A stretch of DNA of 64,000 bases, taken from assembly GCA_963969495.1 (NCBI GenBank), contig OZ018322.1, positions 160,232,848-160,296,847 on the forward strand, read 5' to 3'. This document shows, piece by piece, positions 23,720 to 32,539 of the stretch; within the stretch, counting starts at the first letter, position 1; the number at the start of each line of letters is the position of its first letter. The stretch comes from Ceratothoa steindachneri (Eukaryota; Arthropoda; Malacostraca; Isopoda; Cymothoidae). A model generated the notes under the pieces. That model was not told the DNA's origin. It saw only the letters and a program-made list of their open reading frames with translations, and searched no databases. Both the position numbers and the translations under genes were made by a program.

Positions 23720-24000
23720 CTGATGAGCTACTTCACAGGTAAAGGAGGCAAAACCAAAGGTAAAAACACAAAATCAACACAGCCTCAATAATAACGAAGA
23801 CTTCCGTCTGAAGATACCTTAAAAGAGACGAAAGCTCACGGCCAAAACTAAAATTAGTTTTCAAAAATAAAATGGATCTTCCTCAAATGATCTTTAATCT
23901 CCAACCAGATGCAAAAAACTGCATTCTCCATTTCGAACGTTCCAAAATAAACTTGATAAAATCAAAATACAACCAGGTCTTTAACAAAACATGTATAGAC
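23720..24000 (+). repeat. Dispersed repeat copy A with hammerhead-like core
   Basis: Aligns with 60720-60990 through 'gtaaaggaggcaaaa', 'aa(c/t)gaagacttccg', 'gacgaaa', 'ctca(c/a)gg(c/t)caa', 'gatct(t)cct', 'aaaaactgcatt' and 'ctttaa(c/t)aaaac'. Inside, 'ctgaaga' (near 23811) followed about 17 nt later by 'cgaaa' has the order CUGANGA...GAAA of a hammerhead ribozyme core. Such motifs are known in Penelope-like elements. The copy abuts a (TA)n array on its right. Confidence 0.55.
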
Positions 24001-24029
24001 GAGAAGCTGCTCTCAGCATCACCGGTATC

Positions 24030-24032
<3 letters not shown>

Positions 24033-24107
<75 letters not shown>
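24033..24107. repeat. (TA)n microsatellite
   Basis: About 37 uninterrupted TA units. It forms the left border of the inverted-repeat unit at 24145-24393. Confidence 0.95.
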
Positions 24108-24110
<3 letters not shown>

Positions 24111-24144
24111 GTGAATCTAGGCAGTATATTTTCATTAAAGCATG

Positions 24145-24393
24145 TTTTATTAAAAGTGACCACTAGTTTCGATTTAATAATTCTTTATTCCAACTTCTCG
24201 ATTTGTCTTATATTTGCCTTTTCTCCATTGTTTAACCTGTGGATAAGCGTCCCGAAGTTTATCGGTCAGGTAAATTAAAGAAAGTGCTAAATTACATTAA
24301 TTTGCTTCTACCTTTGGCAAAATAACAAGCATCAGCCCCTGGAGAACTTCGGTACGCTTATTAATTTGAAACTAGCAGTCGCTTTTAATAAAA
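24145..24393. repeat. Inverted repeat unit between two (TA)n arrays
   Basis: The left arm 24145-24180 ('ttttattaaaagtgaccact' then 'agtttcgatttaataa') matches the reverse complement of the right arm 24358-24393 ('ttattaatttgaaactagca' then 'gtcgcttttaataaaa'). A second inner pair is 'gataagcgtcccgaagtt' at about 24242 against 'aacttcggtacgcttatt' at about 24345. The arms resemble tail sequences of Penelope-like retroelements carrying 'GAAAC' next to a stem. They suggest two tails joined head to head. Confidence 0.7.
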
Positions 24394-24404
24394 GTTTCTA
24401 TAAT

Positions 24405-24408
<4 letters not shown>

Positions 24409-24459
<51 letters not shown>
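24409..24459. repeat. (TA)n microsatellite
   Basis: About 25 TA units. It forms the right border of the inverted-repeat unit. Confidence 0.95.
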
Positions 24460-24461
<2 letters not shown>

Positions 24462-24597
24462 TATTTATAGGGTGCGGCTAATCGATCGACTAGTTTTAAG
24501 GAGTTATAAAAAAGTAAACGGGGTATATAGAGAAGAAATGTTATTATACTCGAGGTTAGCAGTACATACCATTAATAATACCTAGGTTGTGAAAATA

Positions 24598-25075
24598 ATG
24601 TCATGAAGATAGTTGCCGTTAACAGCAACACACTGTTTGAGTCCACCTCTGAAGTTTCGTACAGCACGTTTACACATACTGTGGGGTATGGCGTTAACTT
24701 CTTTAATAAAACGCTCCCTTAGCTCTTCTCGGGTGTGAGGGCGACGTTTAAACACCTTTTCTTTCAGATATCCGCAAAGATAGAAGTCACAAATGCTCAA
24801 GAATGTTGACCACGAAGGACACCAAAAATCACCCCTCAGAGACACCAGACGTCCGGGAAACATTCGTCTCAAAACATTAAGTGAATTTCGGCCTGTGTGA
24901 GCTGAGCTGTAGCCCCATCCTGGTGGAACCACATGTTCCCCATTCCCTCATCTTCAATAATCTCCTCCATTCTGGGCTGCATAAAATTGTGCAACATTGA
25001 GACATAACGTTCGGAATTCACGGTCACGGTCATTCCTTCCTTCTCAAAGAAATAATACGGGCCTATCACATCATA
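24598..25075 (-). pseudogene. Tc1/mariner-superfamily transposase, C-terminal half
   Basis: The minus strand opens with 'IGPYYFFEKEGMTVTVNSER' (25069-25010), then 'MLHNFMQPRMEE', then 'WFHQDGATAQLT' (about 24925). The latter carries the second catalytic Asp in the WFQQDGAxxH context of DDE_3 transposases. After a frameshift near 24880 come 'RRMFPGRLVSLRGDF' and 'FYLCGYLKEKVFKRRPHTRE', matching the region around the third catalytic acidic residue (normally PDLxPxDFxLWGYLK). That site is altered to 'STFLSICDF'. The end 'AVRNFRGGLKQCVAVNGNYL' is a typical C-terminus. The N-terminal half is missing. Confidence 0.8.
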
Positions 25076-25639
25076 TTTTCTTTCCTTCTTAAATGGAGAT
25101 CTCTACAGAGCAGAGCGAAACTACACTCACCTCTTCCCCCCCCCCGAGCTTTGATTCCCTAAAACTGCTCAATCGTTCCTGCGCCTCCCCCCCCTCTATA
25201 TATTTATTAATTTTTAAGGTAGCCAATGCACCAGCAACGAGAGAGAAAAAAGGGTATTCCTCTAGATTAACACTGCGGTACCAAATCGCCATTGACAACC
25301 CGAGAACGAACATAAGGAGCATAGAGTCTCCTGACCCAAGGGCCAAGATAAATAATGATATGATTATATAAATTTATTTGCCTATTCTTAGGCCTTTTCG
25401 TACGTAACTAGGTATCAACCAACTTAGGGTACCTCATGAAAAATATCTCATAATCCAACATCAATCTCTGTCCCTTTCACACTAATTCAAATATATGTTA
25501 TAATGAAAAATACCCACGAATTAAAATTATAACAAATGAAAGGCCAACACAATAGATAAACAGAGTAATTAAACTGTCCAACAATGATTTTGCTACAGAA
25601 TACACAAGAGAGAAAGTAGTTTTTTATTGTAGTTTTTTG
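25076..25639. other. C-run rich, unassigned
   Basis: Contains C9-10 and C8 runs near 25136-25148 and 25186-25194. Both strands are open for about 85-92 codons at 25089-25371, but no motif is present on either. On the minus strand the G-runs look like extra polypurine tracts of the retroelement to the right, so this may be remnant retroelement DNA. Confidence 0.3.
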
Positions 25640-25925
25640 CGTAGATTACGAAAATGACTTTTATCTTTCAGGAAATTACTTCAGTTTTTGTAATCTGTAC
25701 ATTTAATTTTCTATTAATATTATATTATTCAGTATATAGAGGTATGAAATATTTATTATTATTTTTATTTTATTTGACAAAAAGTACAAAGGTAAGTGTA
25801 AACCAAAAACTTTGTGGGAAATGAATATCACAAGCACAAACAAACGCTAGCTTGTTTATACAGCTTCAACTTTTACGCTCTACATGGGTCGAGACTTTAC
25901 TCCCCCCCCTCTCCTTTTCCTCGCC
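25640..25925 (-). mobile_element. Possible 3' LTR and polypurine tract of the gypsy element
   Basis: Downstream of the integrase on the minus strand a purine tract 'aggaaaaggagaggggggg' lies at about 25922-25903. It is followed by AT-rich sequence with 'aataaaataaaaataataat' near 25770, which could hold a polyadenylation signal. Position and order fit a polypurine tract and 3' LTR. I see no matching 5' LTR in the window because the element is cut near 28885. Confidence 0.4.
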
Positions 25926-26042
25926 TGCCCAAAAGACCCTTCGAGCGTCGCTTGCAAAGAAGGATTTCAGTGATCATAATTCGTAGTTAGTTTATATAAA
26001 CAAAGAAGTGTGTGAGAGCCTTTAGAATGGATATCTTGCTCT

Positions 26043-27211
26043 CTAAGCCTTCATCGGCAGAAAATCTATGAACAGCATTACCGTCTCCTCCGATTGTTTA
26101 TGCCTATTCGGCCAAATAGACGAAATCTCACAGTTTATATTCCTCTCATTATGTACCTTAGGCAATACAGATGGTTTTACTTTATCTATAGACACCGTGT
26201 ACTGGTGGCCATCCTGGAATTCTAATTTAAAAACTTTGTCGTCGCCCTCGACAACACGGAACGGGCTTGCATAAGGCGCTTCTAGTGGCATCCAAACGCG
26301 ATCAACACCGACCCACACATGCGTGGCGTACCTTAATTCCTTGGGTACAAACATTTTGGGTACCGAGTGCAGGTGGCCTGCAGAGGTCTGTGCAAAATCT
26401 ATTTGCGACATAGTCTTCGCTAGTTCAGAGATGAATTTAGAATCAGCTTTGGATGAAGAAGAGGTGGACAAGGGCTTTGGGCAGAGAAGGGTCGTTCCTG
26501 TGACCGCTATAAAGGGTGAAAAATTCCAATCATTAGGCAAGGACCGGATGCCCAGAAGAACGATTAGGAGGGCCATCAACAAACCTTGTCGGCAAGCCAT
26601 TATAGAGCTCTTCAAAGTCCAATGCGACCTTTCCACGATCCCGTTAGTGGTAGGTCTGTACGCCGGAGTTCGCAAACGATGGAAACCAACGAGGGCAGAT
26701 AATTCTTTAAAGAGTTCAGACTCAAATTGCGCTCCTCTTTCGGGGATGACGTATAAGGGAACGCCAAACCTGGATATCCAGCCGCCCAAGAAGGCTAAAG
26801 CAACCGTTGCAGGACTTATGTCTGGAATCGATATTGCTTCAATCCACATGCTTGCTCTGTCTATACATGACAGCAGGTACCGGTTATAAGATGGGTATGT
26901 TTGCCCAGGCAGGGTACACGGCGGAAGTGGACCAACTATATCTATGTGAACCGTCTCAAATCTCGAAGTAGGTATACTAATAGGCAGGACTGGGGACTTA
27001 GTGTGGCGATTTACTTTAACAAATTGGCAGGAGAGGCACTCACGAGTCCATGAACGTATATCTCTGTCCATATTGGGCCAGAAATCTCTCGTTTTTACCA
27101 ACCAAAACGATGACTTAAACCCTGGATGTGAAATGTTATGCAGTTGTTTGTAAATAACTGATCTGCAGGGTGAAGGAACAAACGGTCGTGGGTATTTAGA
27201 TGTTACTTCAC
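26043..27211 (-). pseudogene. Ty3/gypsy integrase region of pol
   Basis: Minus-strand frame continuous with the RT part except for a TAG near 27210. The zinc-binding HHCC domain is visible: 'QLHNISHPGF' then 'TRECLSCQFVK'. The catalytic core follows with 'FETVHIDIVGPLPP' (first Asp), 'FGVPLYVIPERGAQFES' (second catalytic position, where the usual T-D-x-G is P-E-R-G) and 'TNGIVERSHWTLKSSI' (catalytic Glu in the NGxxER context). The C-terminal part has 'THVWVGVDRVWMPLEAPYA' and 'GPFRVV'-like 'ASPFRVVEGDDKVFKLEF', as in Ty3/gypsy integrases that carry a GPF/Y-type module. The last codons run to a stop at 26043. Confidence 0.85.
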
Positions 27212-27263
27212 ACTAGAGTTGGGAATCACCGGAAAAAGGAAATACCTTCCGTCCAGATCGAGA

Positions 27264-28532
27264 TTACTTCATTTCTTCGTCTTGCTCTTGTGCTGCTGCC
27301 AAAGAACGGAGATCAAATGAGTCCACTTGGACCGAATTGATATTCCGAGATAGGCAGTCAGCAACTACGTTGTCCTCACCACGTACATAAGCTATGTTAT
27401 TGACATGCTCCAAAATTGCGGTCCAGTTCCATTGTTGCCTGTCCGTTTTTTCACGTAGTGGTGAAGATAAGGCAGAGACTAGTGGCTTATGGTCCGTGCA
27501 TAAAGTCTCTTGGCGACATCTGATCATATGCCTGAAGTGAAGCACAGCAAGATATGCAGCCAGGAATTCCTTGTCATAAGTAGAGTACGCTTGCTGCGTC
27601 CTACTCAACTTCGCGGAGAAGAATGCCACTAGCTGGGGAGGCCTATCCACCATCTGATGGAGCGCAGGACCAACTGCAAATTGGGAGCTGTCCGTGACCA
27701 ATTGGTCCGGAGAGTCATTGGGTAATGGGTAGCGTAACTTAACGGAGTTCACCAGGTCCTCCTTAGTAGCTTCAAATGCTTTTGGAGCAGCATCATTCCA
27801 GACAAGTTGCCGAGCTTTAGGTTGAAGCCTTGCGAGTTCAGTCAGAGGGGCAGCAATTGCAGCAAAGTTAGGTATCATGCGCTTGTAAAAACCTAGCATG
27901 CCCAAATATCGACGAAGTTCTTTTAAATCAGATGGTAAGGGTATTACAGTGATTTCGGAAACCTTTCTAGCTGGAGGGCTCAAACCTGCAGCTGAGACAT
28001 GGTGGCCCAGGTAGTCGATTTCTTCCTTCATGAACTCGCACTTTTCCATAGAAATCGGAAGGTTGTTCTCTGCTAATATTTTGAAAACTTGCTCTATATT
28101 TTCCACATGCTCTTCTATATTCTCCCAAAATATCAAAATATCGTCCACATACACAAAAACGAATGCCAAGCCTCGAAATATATTATTCATGTGGCGTTGG
28201 AAGGTGCAACTAGCATTCTTTAGACCAAACGGTATCGTTGAAAATTCCCACAGCCCAAAGGAAGTTGAAACAGCAGTCTTCTCGATGTCCGCTGGATTCA
28301 TTAGAATCTGGTGGTAGGCTCGTACTAAATCCAGGCGAAAGAAGACTTTCTTGCCATGGAGATGGTCTACCATGCTCTGAATCCTTGGCAAGGGATATCT
28401 GTCTGCTTTGGTCTCCGCATTGAGGTACCGAAAGTCACCTACCACTCTATACTCGCCTGGGGTCTTCTTATGCACCATGTGAATGGGTAAAGACCAAGAA
28501 GATTTCGACGGCCGCACCACACCTCCTTTCAA
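27264..28532 (-). pseudogene. Ty3/gypsy reverse transcriptase and RNase H
   Basis: Open for 422 codons. RT motifs in order: 'VVRPSKSSWSLPIHMVHKK' at the start, 'YPLPRIQSMVDHL', 'FFRLDLVRAYHQILMN' (domain A Asp), 'FGLKNASCTFQRHMN', 'FVFVYVDDILIF' (catalytic YVDD intact) and 'YLGHHVSAAGL'. RNase H follows with 'LVTDSSQFAVGPALHQ', 'YSTYDKEFLAAYLAVLHFRH', 'LCTDHKPLVSAL' and 'DNVVADCLSRN'. A TAA ends it before the integrase, in the same frame. The mix 'VRPSKS...LDLVRAYHQI' suggests a CsRn1-like arthropod gypsy clade, which is an inference. The catalytic residues look usable, but frame breaks on both sides disable the element. Confidence 0.9.
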
Positions 28533-28890
28533 CAGTCTCGAAAGTTGCTTTTGCCATTTGTAGTTTCTTCATTGGAAGTGGTCGTGGGCGAGTGAAGGCT
28601 GGCGGGGCGCTAGCAATCTCAATTGTGTGAACCACCGAATTAGCCGGTGGTGAACAAACGTCAACACACTTCGGGTTATAAATACCCTCATATTTTCGGA
28701 GAACTGTCCTGCACTTAGGTGGGATATGCTTCACTTTTGAAACTAAACTAGTGTGGTTATTAATTAGGACACCACGAGCACAGTCTACAAATAGGTTATA
28801 ATGAGCAATAAAATCGGTGCTTAATAATGGCGACGTAATGTCTGCTACTACGAACGTCAATCTAAGTGAACGTCGCAGGGTAGGGATGCC
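28468..28890 (-). pseudogene. Ty3/gypsy protease C-terminus and pre-RT linker
   Basis: 'FVVADITSPLLSTDFIAHYN' matches the segment after the catalytic DSG of gypsy proteases (pattern ADVxxPxLGADFLxxxxL). It continues through the linker 'HTIEIASAPPAFTRPRPLP' and 'KKLQMAKATFETV' into RT in another frame, so a frameshift lies near 28530. The DSG/DTG active site should lie just upstream, but the element is broken there at about 28885 and unrelated sequence begins. Confidence 0.8.
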
Positions 28891-29258
28891 TATTTAGACG
28901 AAAATCAATTTGGACGAAAATCGACTAGTGGACCAATGAAGAAGTACGACAACCAGATTATGACAACCGATTACGACTCTACAAACATGGATTTAAGAGC
29001 AGCCGCCTGCGTACGCAGGAGGATGTTTTACCTTTATTCAGATAAAGATCTACCGGAAAAACAAAAAAATTGCAAAGTATGGACAATGGGAACCAGAGTT
29101 CACATGTTTTATAAAAAAAGTAACAAAAGAAGATCCGTAGTCGACATACAGCCAAAGCAAAGTAACGTGAATTTAACAAATTATAAATGAGATCGTTATA
29201 TACGAACAGATGTGCCCCCAAAAAATAGACAAACAAAAAATGGGCAAGAATTGCGAAG
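28891..29258 (+). other. Probable upstream part of the ORF1 retroelement, degenerate
   Basis: Starts at the break with the gypsy element. A near-duplicate 'gacgaaaatc' pair occurs at 28899 and 28913. An 84-codon open stretch at 28936-29190 could be the N-terminus of the ORF1 protein in another frame, and the sequence just before 29259 reads 'ARIAKVDKFGKN' into it. If so, ORF1 has one frameshift near 29240. Confidence 0.35.
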
Positions 29259-30413
29259 GTGGATAAGTTTGGCAAAAATATAGTCAAAGTTACTTTCTCA
29301 ACGACTGAAATGGCCCAAAGGGCTATGAAGCAGGGACTCCTGGGGTTCTACCTCCGCGTTGCTCCTAAACAAATAGAAGCAGAGGAATTCGTTCAGCTGG
29401 AAACCTGCTTCAAATGCATGGCAGTGGAAAAACACCAAACAAGTGAGTGTCGAGCTACCGAGGTTACATGTTCCATCTGTTCTAAACAAGGACACGGATG
29501 GAAGGAGTGTACCTCTGAAAAAACACGCTGTACAAACTGCGGAGGGGACCACAGGGCCTTGGCCATTAGGTGTCCCGTCCGCAAAGAGTCAATCAGAGCC
29601 AAACGTGAAAAGTCCAAAAAGGAAAAGAACGCAAAACCAAAGAACTTCGCAGAAGCAGCAGCGGCAACGAAACCAACAGCCACAGAAATAACGGCACCAA
29701 AGCTGGTGATGCCAAGTGAATGCAAAGAAATAATGACCATGGTTATCTACGCACACTTGGCAAACCTAGCCAACCCCGGCACTTTTTCCGAAGAATTAAA
29801 CCAGCAATTACAGAAGAACGGTTTCAGGAAAAAACTTTGGTTTCCTCCCAATCCCCCTTCACAAGAAGTGCTAAAAATACAATTTGTGGACGACCCACAA
29901 CAAAACGAAACAACCCAAGAAAAGGTAAAAGAACCTGCCGACATTCAACAACAACTGAAAACCACAAAAGAAGAAGTAACTACAGAAGGAGAAGAAACAA
30001 GAGGCGAAAGCCCTCGAAAAAGCCCCAAAAAGAAACAGCAAAAGAAAAAGAAGAAGACAAAACCCCGTAAGGAAGAAGAGACAGAAGAACAAGAATATAC
30101 ACTTCAGGGGGAAGAAGACGAGGACGATGACATTTTGGACTATCCCGGAGTACCCCTCACGGAAGAAAGAAACATCTTATTACGAGGATTCTTCTTTAAC
30201 GCCACTGACGTGGGACTCAAGGTATTCGGCGCTGTAGTGTGCAAGCCCCCGAAAGGTGACCTGGAGGCCCTGATCGATGGAATTATTTGCGGGGACTACA
30301 AATGGACCTACGAAGGACCTTGGTCGCCGAAAGAAATAGGAGGATTTTTTAAAAGAAAGAACCATCTACATCCCAGACTCATGTGTACACACCGTGAACT
30401 TGTCAACATATAA
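29259..30413 (+). CDS. Zinc-knuckle ORF1 (gag-like) protein of a non-LTR retrotransposon
   Basis: A 384-codon intact frame, the longest plus-strand gene in the window. After 'VKVTFSTTEMAQRAMKQGLL', an RRM-like end typical of LINE ORF1 proteins, come three Cys-rich knuckles: 'CFKCMAVEKHQTSEC' (C-x2-C-x6-H-x4-C), 'CSICSKQGHGWKEC' (C-x2-C-x4-H-x4-C) and 'CTNCGGDHRALAIRCP'. These bind the element's RNA in a ribonucleoprotein. The middle (residues about 110-290) is low complexity: Lys/Glu/Thr rich with 'KKKQQKKKKKTKPRK', then acidic 'GEEDEDDDILDYPG'. The C-terminus (after residue 300) has no motif I know. No endonuclease/RT ORF2 follows, so either it was deleted or this is an ORF1-only copy. The N-terminus may be truncated. 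Family: I/Jockey/R1 type, inferred from the knuckles. Confidence 0.75.
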   Translation: MDKFGKNIVKVTFSTTEMAQRAMKQGLLGFYLRVAPKQIEAEEFVQLETCFKCMAVEKHQTSECRATEVTCSICSKQGHGWKECTSEKTRCTNCGGDHRALAIRCPVRKESIRAKREKSKKEKNAKPKNFAEAAAATKPTATEITAPKLVMPSECKEIMTMVIYAHLANLANPGTFSEELNQQLQKNGFRKKLWFPPNPPSQEVLKIQFVDDPQQNETTQEKVKEPADIQQQLKTTKEEVTTEGEETRGESPRKSPKKKQQKKKKKTKPRKEEETEEQEYTLQGEEDEDDDILDYPGVPLTEERNILLRGFFFNATDVGLKVFGAVVCKPPKGDLEALIDGIICGDYKWTYEGPWSPKEIGGFFKRKNHLHPRLMCTHRELVNI

Positions 30414-30419
30414 AAAAAT

Positions 30420-31190
30420 CAAAAGTGGTTAAAAAAGGTCCGATATCGTTTGGTGAACAATGTGTAAAAATGAATGATAGTTAACAATTATAAAATTCAG
30501 TGATTAAACGAAGGAAAAATGAAAATTTTGTATAAACAGAGGATAATAATCAATTAAAAATAATAAGCAGTGATTAAAAATGAATATAATATTTAGTATC
30601 AATAGTAGTAAATCCATAGATTAAGTGAATTAATTTAATAAACAGTGGTTAAAAATAAAAAGGAAAAAAGTGTATAATAATACTAAAATTTGGAGGTTAA
30701 AGGGATTCATGATAAAAACATTCAATATTCAGTGGTTACGTGAATAAAAACAGTGTTGTATAAAGAATATAATCTTTAATGGCTAGTAAGAATAACAAAG
30801 TTGAGCGATTAAGCAATTTAATAATAATCTCATTAAATAAACAGTGCGCAATACTCAATATTTAGCAATTAATAATTCAGTGGTTAATAATAAATTTAAT
30901 ACTTAGTAACTAATTATAAACAGTGAATAATAATACTTAGTAATAAGCATAAGGACTTCGTGAAATAATAAAAGCAGTAAAAAAAGTTATCAATATTGAA
31001 TAATTAATAATTAAGAATAATAGTTCAGTGTTTAATAATAAACACAATATTTAGTGGCCAATAACAAAGTTTAGTGATTTAGAATATTAATAATAGAAAC
31101 AATTAATAAACCATGATAAAAGTGAACATATTTTTTGGTAGTAAGAACAAGGTCTTCGTGATATTTGTACAAAAGGTAACAATATATTAA
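30420..31190 (+). repeat. Degenerate repeat field built on CAGTGnTTAA / TTAGTAAT words
   Basis: Directly after ORF1. The plus strand is extremely A-rich and C-poor. The word CAGTG followed by a t- or a-rich tail ('attaa', 'gttaa', 'aataa') occurs about nine times between 30500 and 31035 at irregular 30-100 bp spacing, interleaved with 'atatttagta' and 'ataataaaca' words. There is no coding potential. It may be a long repeat-expanded 3' UTR of the ORF1 element or a decayed short-unit satellite. Confidence 0.55.
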
Positions 31191-31724
31191 AATTGAATGT
31201 AATTTCTGAGATATAATTCTCTGTCATGAAATAATTTCCTGATTTTAAAGTGTAAAATATTTGTCCTCCACTATGTCCTGGAGAACTAAACTCATTTAAT
31301 ATAAAAGATTAAAATAACTGAGTAAATATACAAAAATATGACCTCCGGTAGTACCTGGAGAACCCATTTCTTTTCTTACTAGTACTTGTGTAACTTTCTC
31401 TTCTCCACTCAAATTTTTCCCCACTATTAACTATTTTTTTTGTAACGCTAATTTGTATATGTATTTTTCTCTCAAATAAATATACCAATAAAAATCCGAA
31501 TTTTAAGACTTGCAAAAAATGAACAAAAATTGAGCTCACAGAGAAGTTTACTGCCGGCAAAGAAGGGAAAGTCGAGGGAAAGAACGCCATAGATTTTAAC
31601 CTTTTCTCCACGGGACTTCATGAACAAGATCTATTTTTGTACGGAGCTACGTATGGCTGACACAATATATCGTACTGCGTACTGGGGAGTCTAACTTCCT
31701 GTTTACGAAGGAGAAATACTGCAA
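31191..31724. other. Unassigned, with a small duplicated motif
   Basis: 'gtcctccactatgtcctgga' at about 31263 and 'gacctccggtagtacctgga' at about 31339, each followed by 'gaac', are a divergent duplicate 76 bp apart. A 100-codon minus-strand open stretch (31309-31611) has no motif. Confidence 0.35.
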
Positions 31725-31945
31725 ATGGGGAAGTTTATCTTACTATTTACAAAAAAAAGTTATTAACAGCGGGAAGTTTATCTCCCTATTTACAAAAAAG
31801 AGCTATTAACAGCGGAAATTTATCTTCTTATTTATAAGGTTCAACGTGTGGACCGTTTAAATTTCAAACAAATGTTTCCTAGGTTCATGTGTGAACCGCT
31901 TAAATTTCCCAAACAAATGTTTACTAGGTTCGATCTTCGACCCCC
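31725..31945 (+). repeat. Two adjacent short tandem repeats (about 50 and 44 bp units)
   Basis: First: 'gggaagtttatct', 'ctatttacaaaaaa', 'agctattaacagcg', in three copies from 31727 to about 31835. Second: 'ggttca(a)cgtgtg', 'gaccgtttaaattt', 'caaacaaatgttt', 'ccta', in two and a half copies from about 31838 to 31945. The two motifs are unrelated to each other. Confidence 0.85.
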
Positions 31946-32539
31946 ACAAACTCACTCTTACTTAAAGGTAAAAAGGAATCAAAAACTTATTCACGTTTGT
32001 TAGTTACCATTTCGAGCGGAAGTGGTTTTTGCGTCAACCATCGCGTATTACTCAGTGGTAGTGATAATTTTTTATTAGATCCTCTTATTATAGCATTAGT
32101 ATATTTAAAGATTTTATATTTAATTTTTTATGTAATTAAAAGTATATTTTTGTCATAGTTGTTTAATTAGATCCTCAAACTCTGCAAATGGCAATAGATA
32201 TATAATAATACGAATCCTCCATGGTTAAAGAATTAAATTAAAGCACTCTTAGAGAAAAGTGGGGTGGATTTACTCATGTATGAGTCAGCCGTACATACGT
32301 ACTCGGCCGTATACTACAGTCTTACCATTTTACGTGAGGGACGAGTGCACTCAGACTCAGCCTTCTATGAGCGTATCTAGATACGTACACACGCACATAG
32401 ACTTGCACTCAAGTTAACTTAAGTTTTAAAGGTGAACATTTATCAATGTCTCTCGCAAGACATCCATGAAAAACTCGTTTTGTAAATTTATCTCGATGCA
32501 ATAGTTCTTCTATTTCTACTGCATTCATTCTATTAAGAA
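31946..32539. other. Flank of the Polinton, no gene seen
   Basis: Contains palindromic 'cgtacatacgtactcggccg' near 32290 and related 'acgtac' words, partly mirrored near 31645 ('gagctacgtatggctgacac'). The Polinton terminal inverted repeat could lie here. I could not pair it with the far end. Confidence 0.3.

Noticed and set aside
26323..26889. 188-codon plus-strand open frame
   Set aside because: It is the antisense shadow of the gypsy integrase on the minus strand, which has clear domain motifs.
28936..29190. Separate small gene upstream of ORF1
   Set aside because: More likely the degraded start of the ORF1 region. No independent motif or start context.
31630..32310. Terminal inverted repeat of the Polinton ('acgtac'-rich words near 31645 and 32290)
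   Set aside because: The match is short and interrupted and both copies lie on the same side of the element, so it cannot be the terminal pair.
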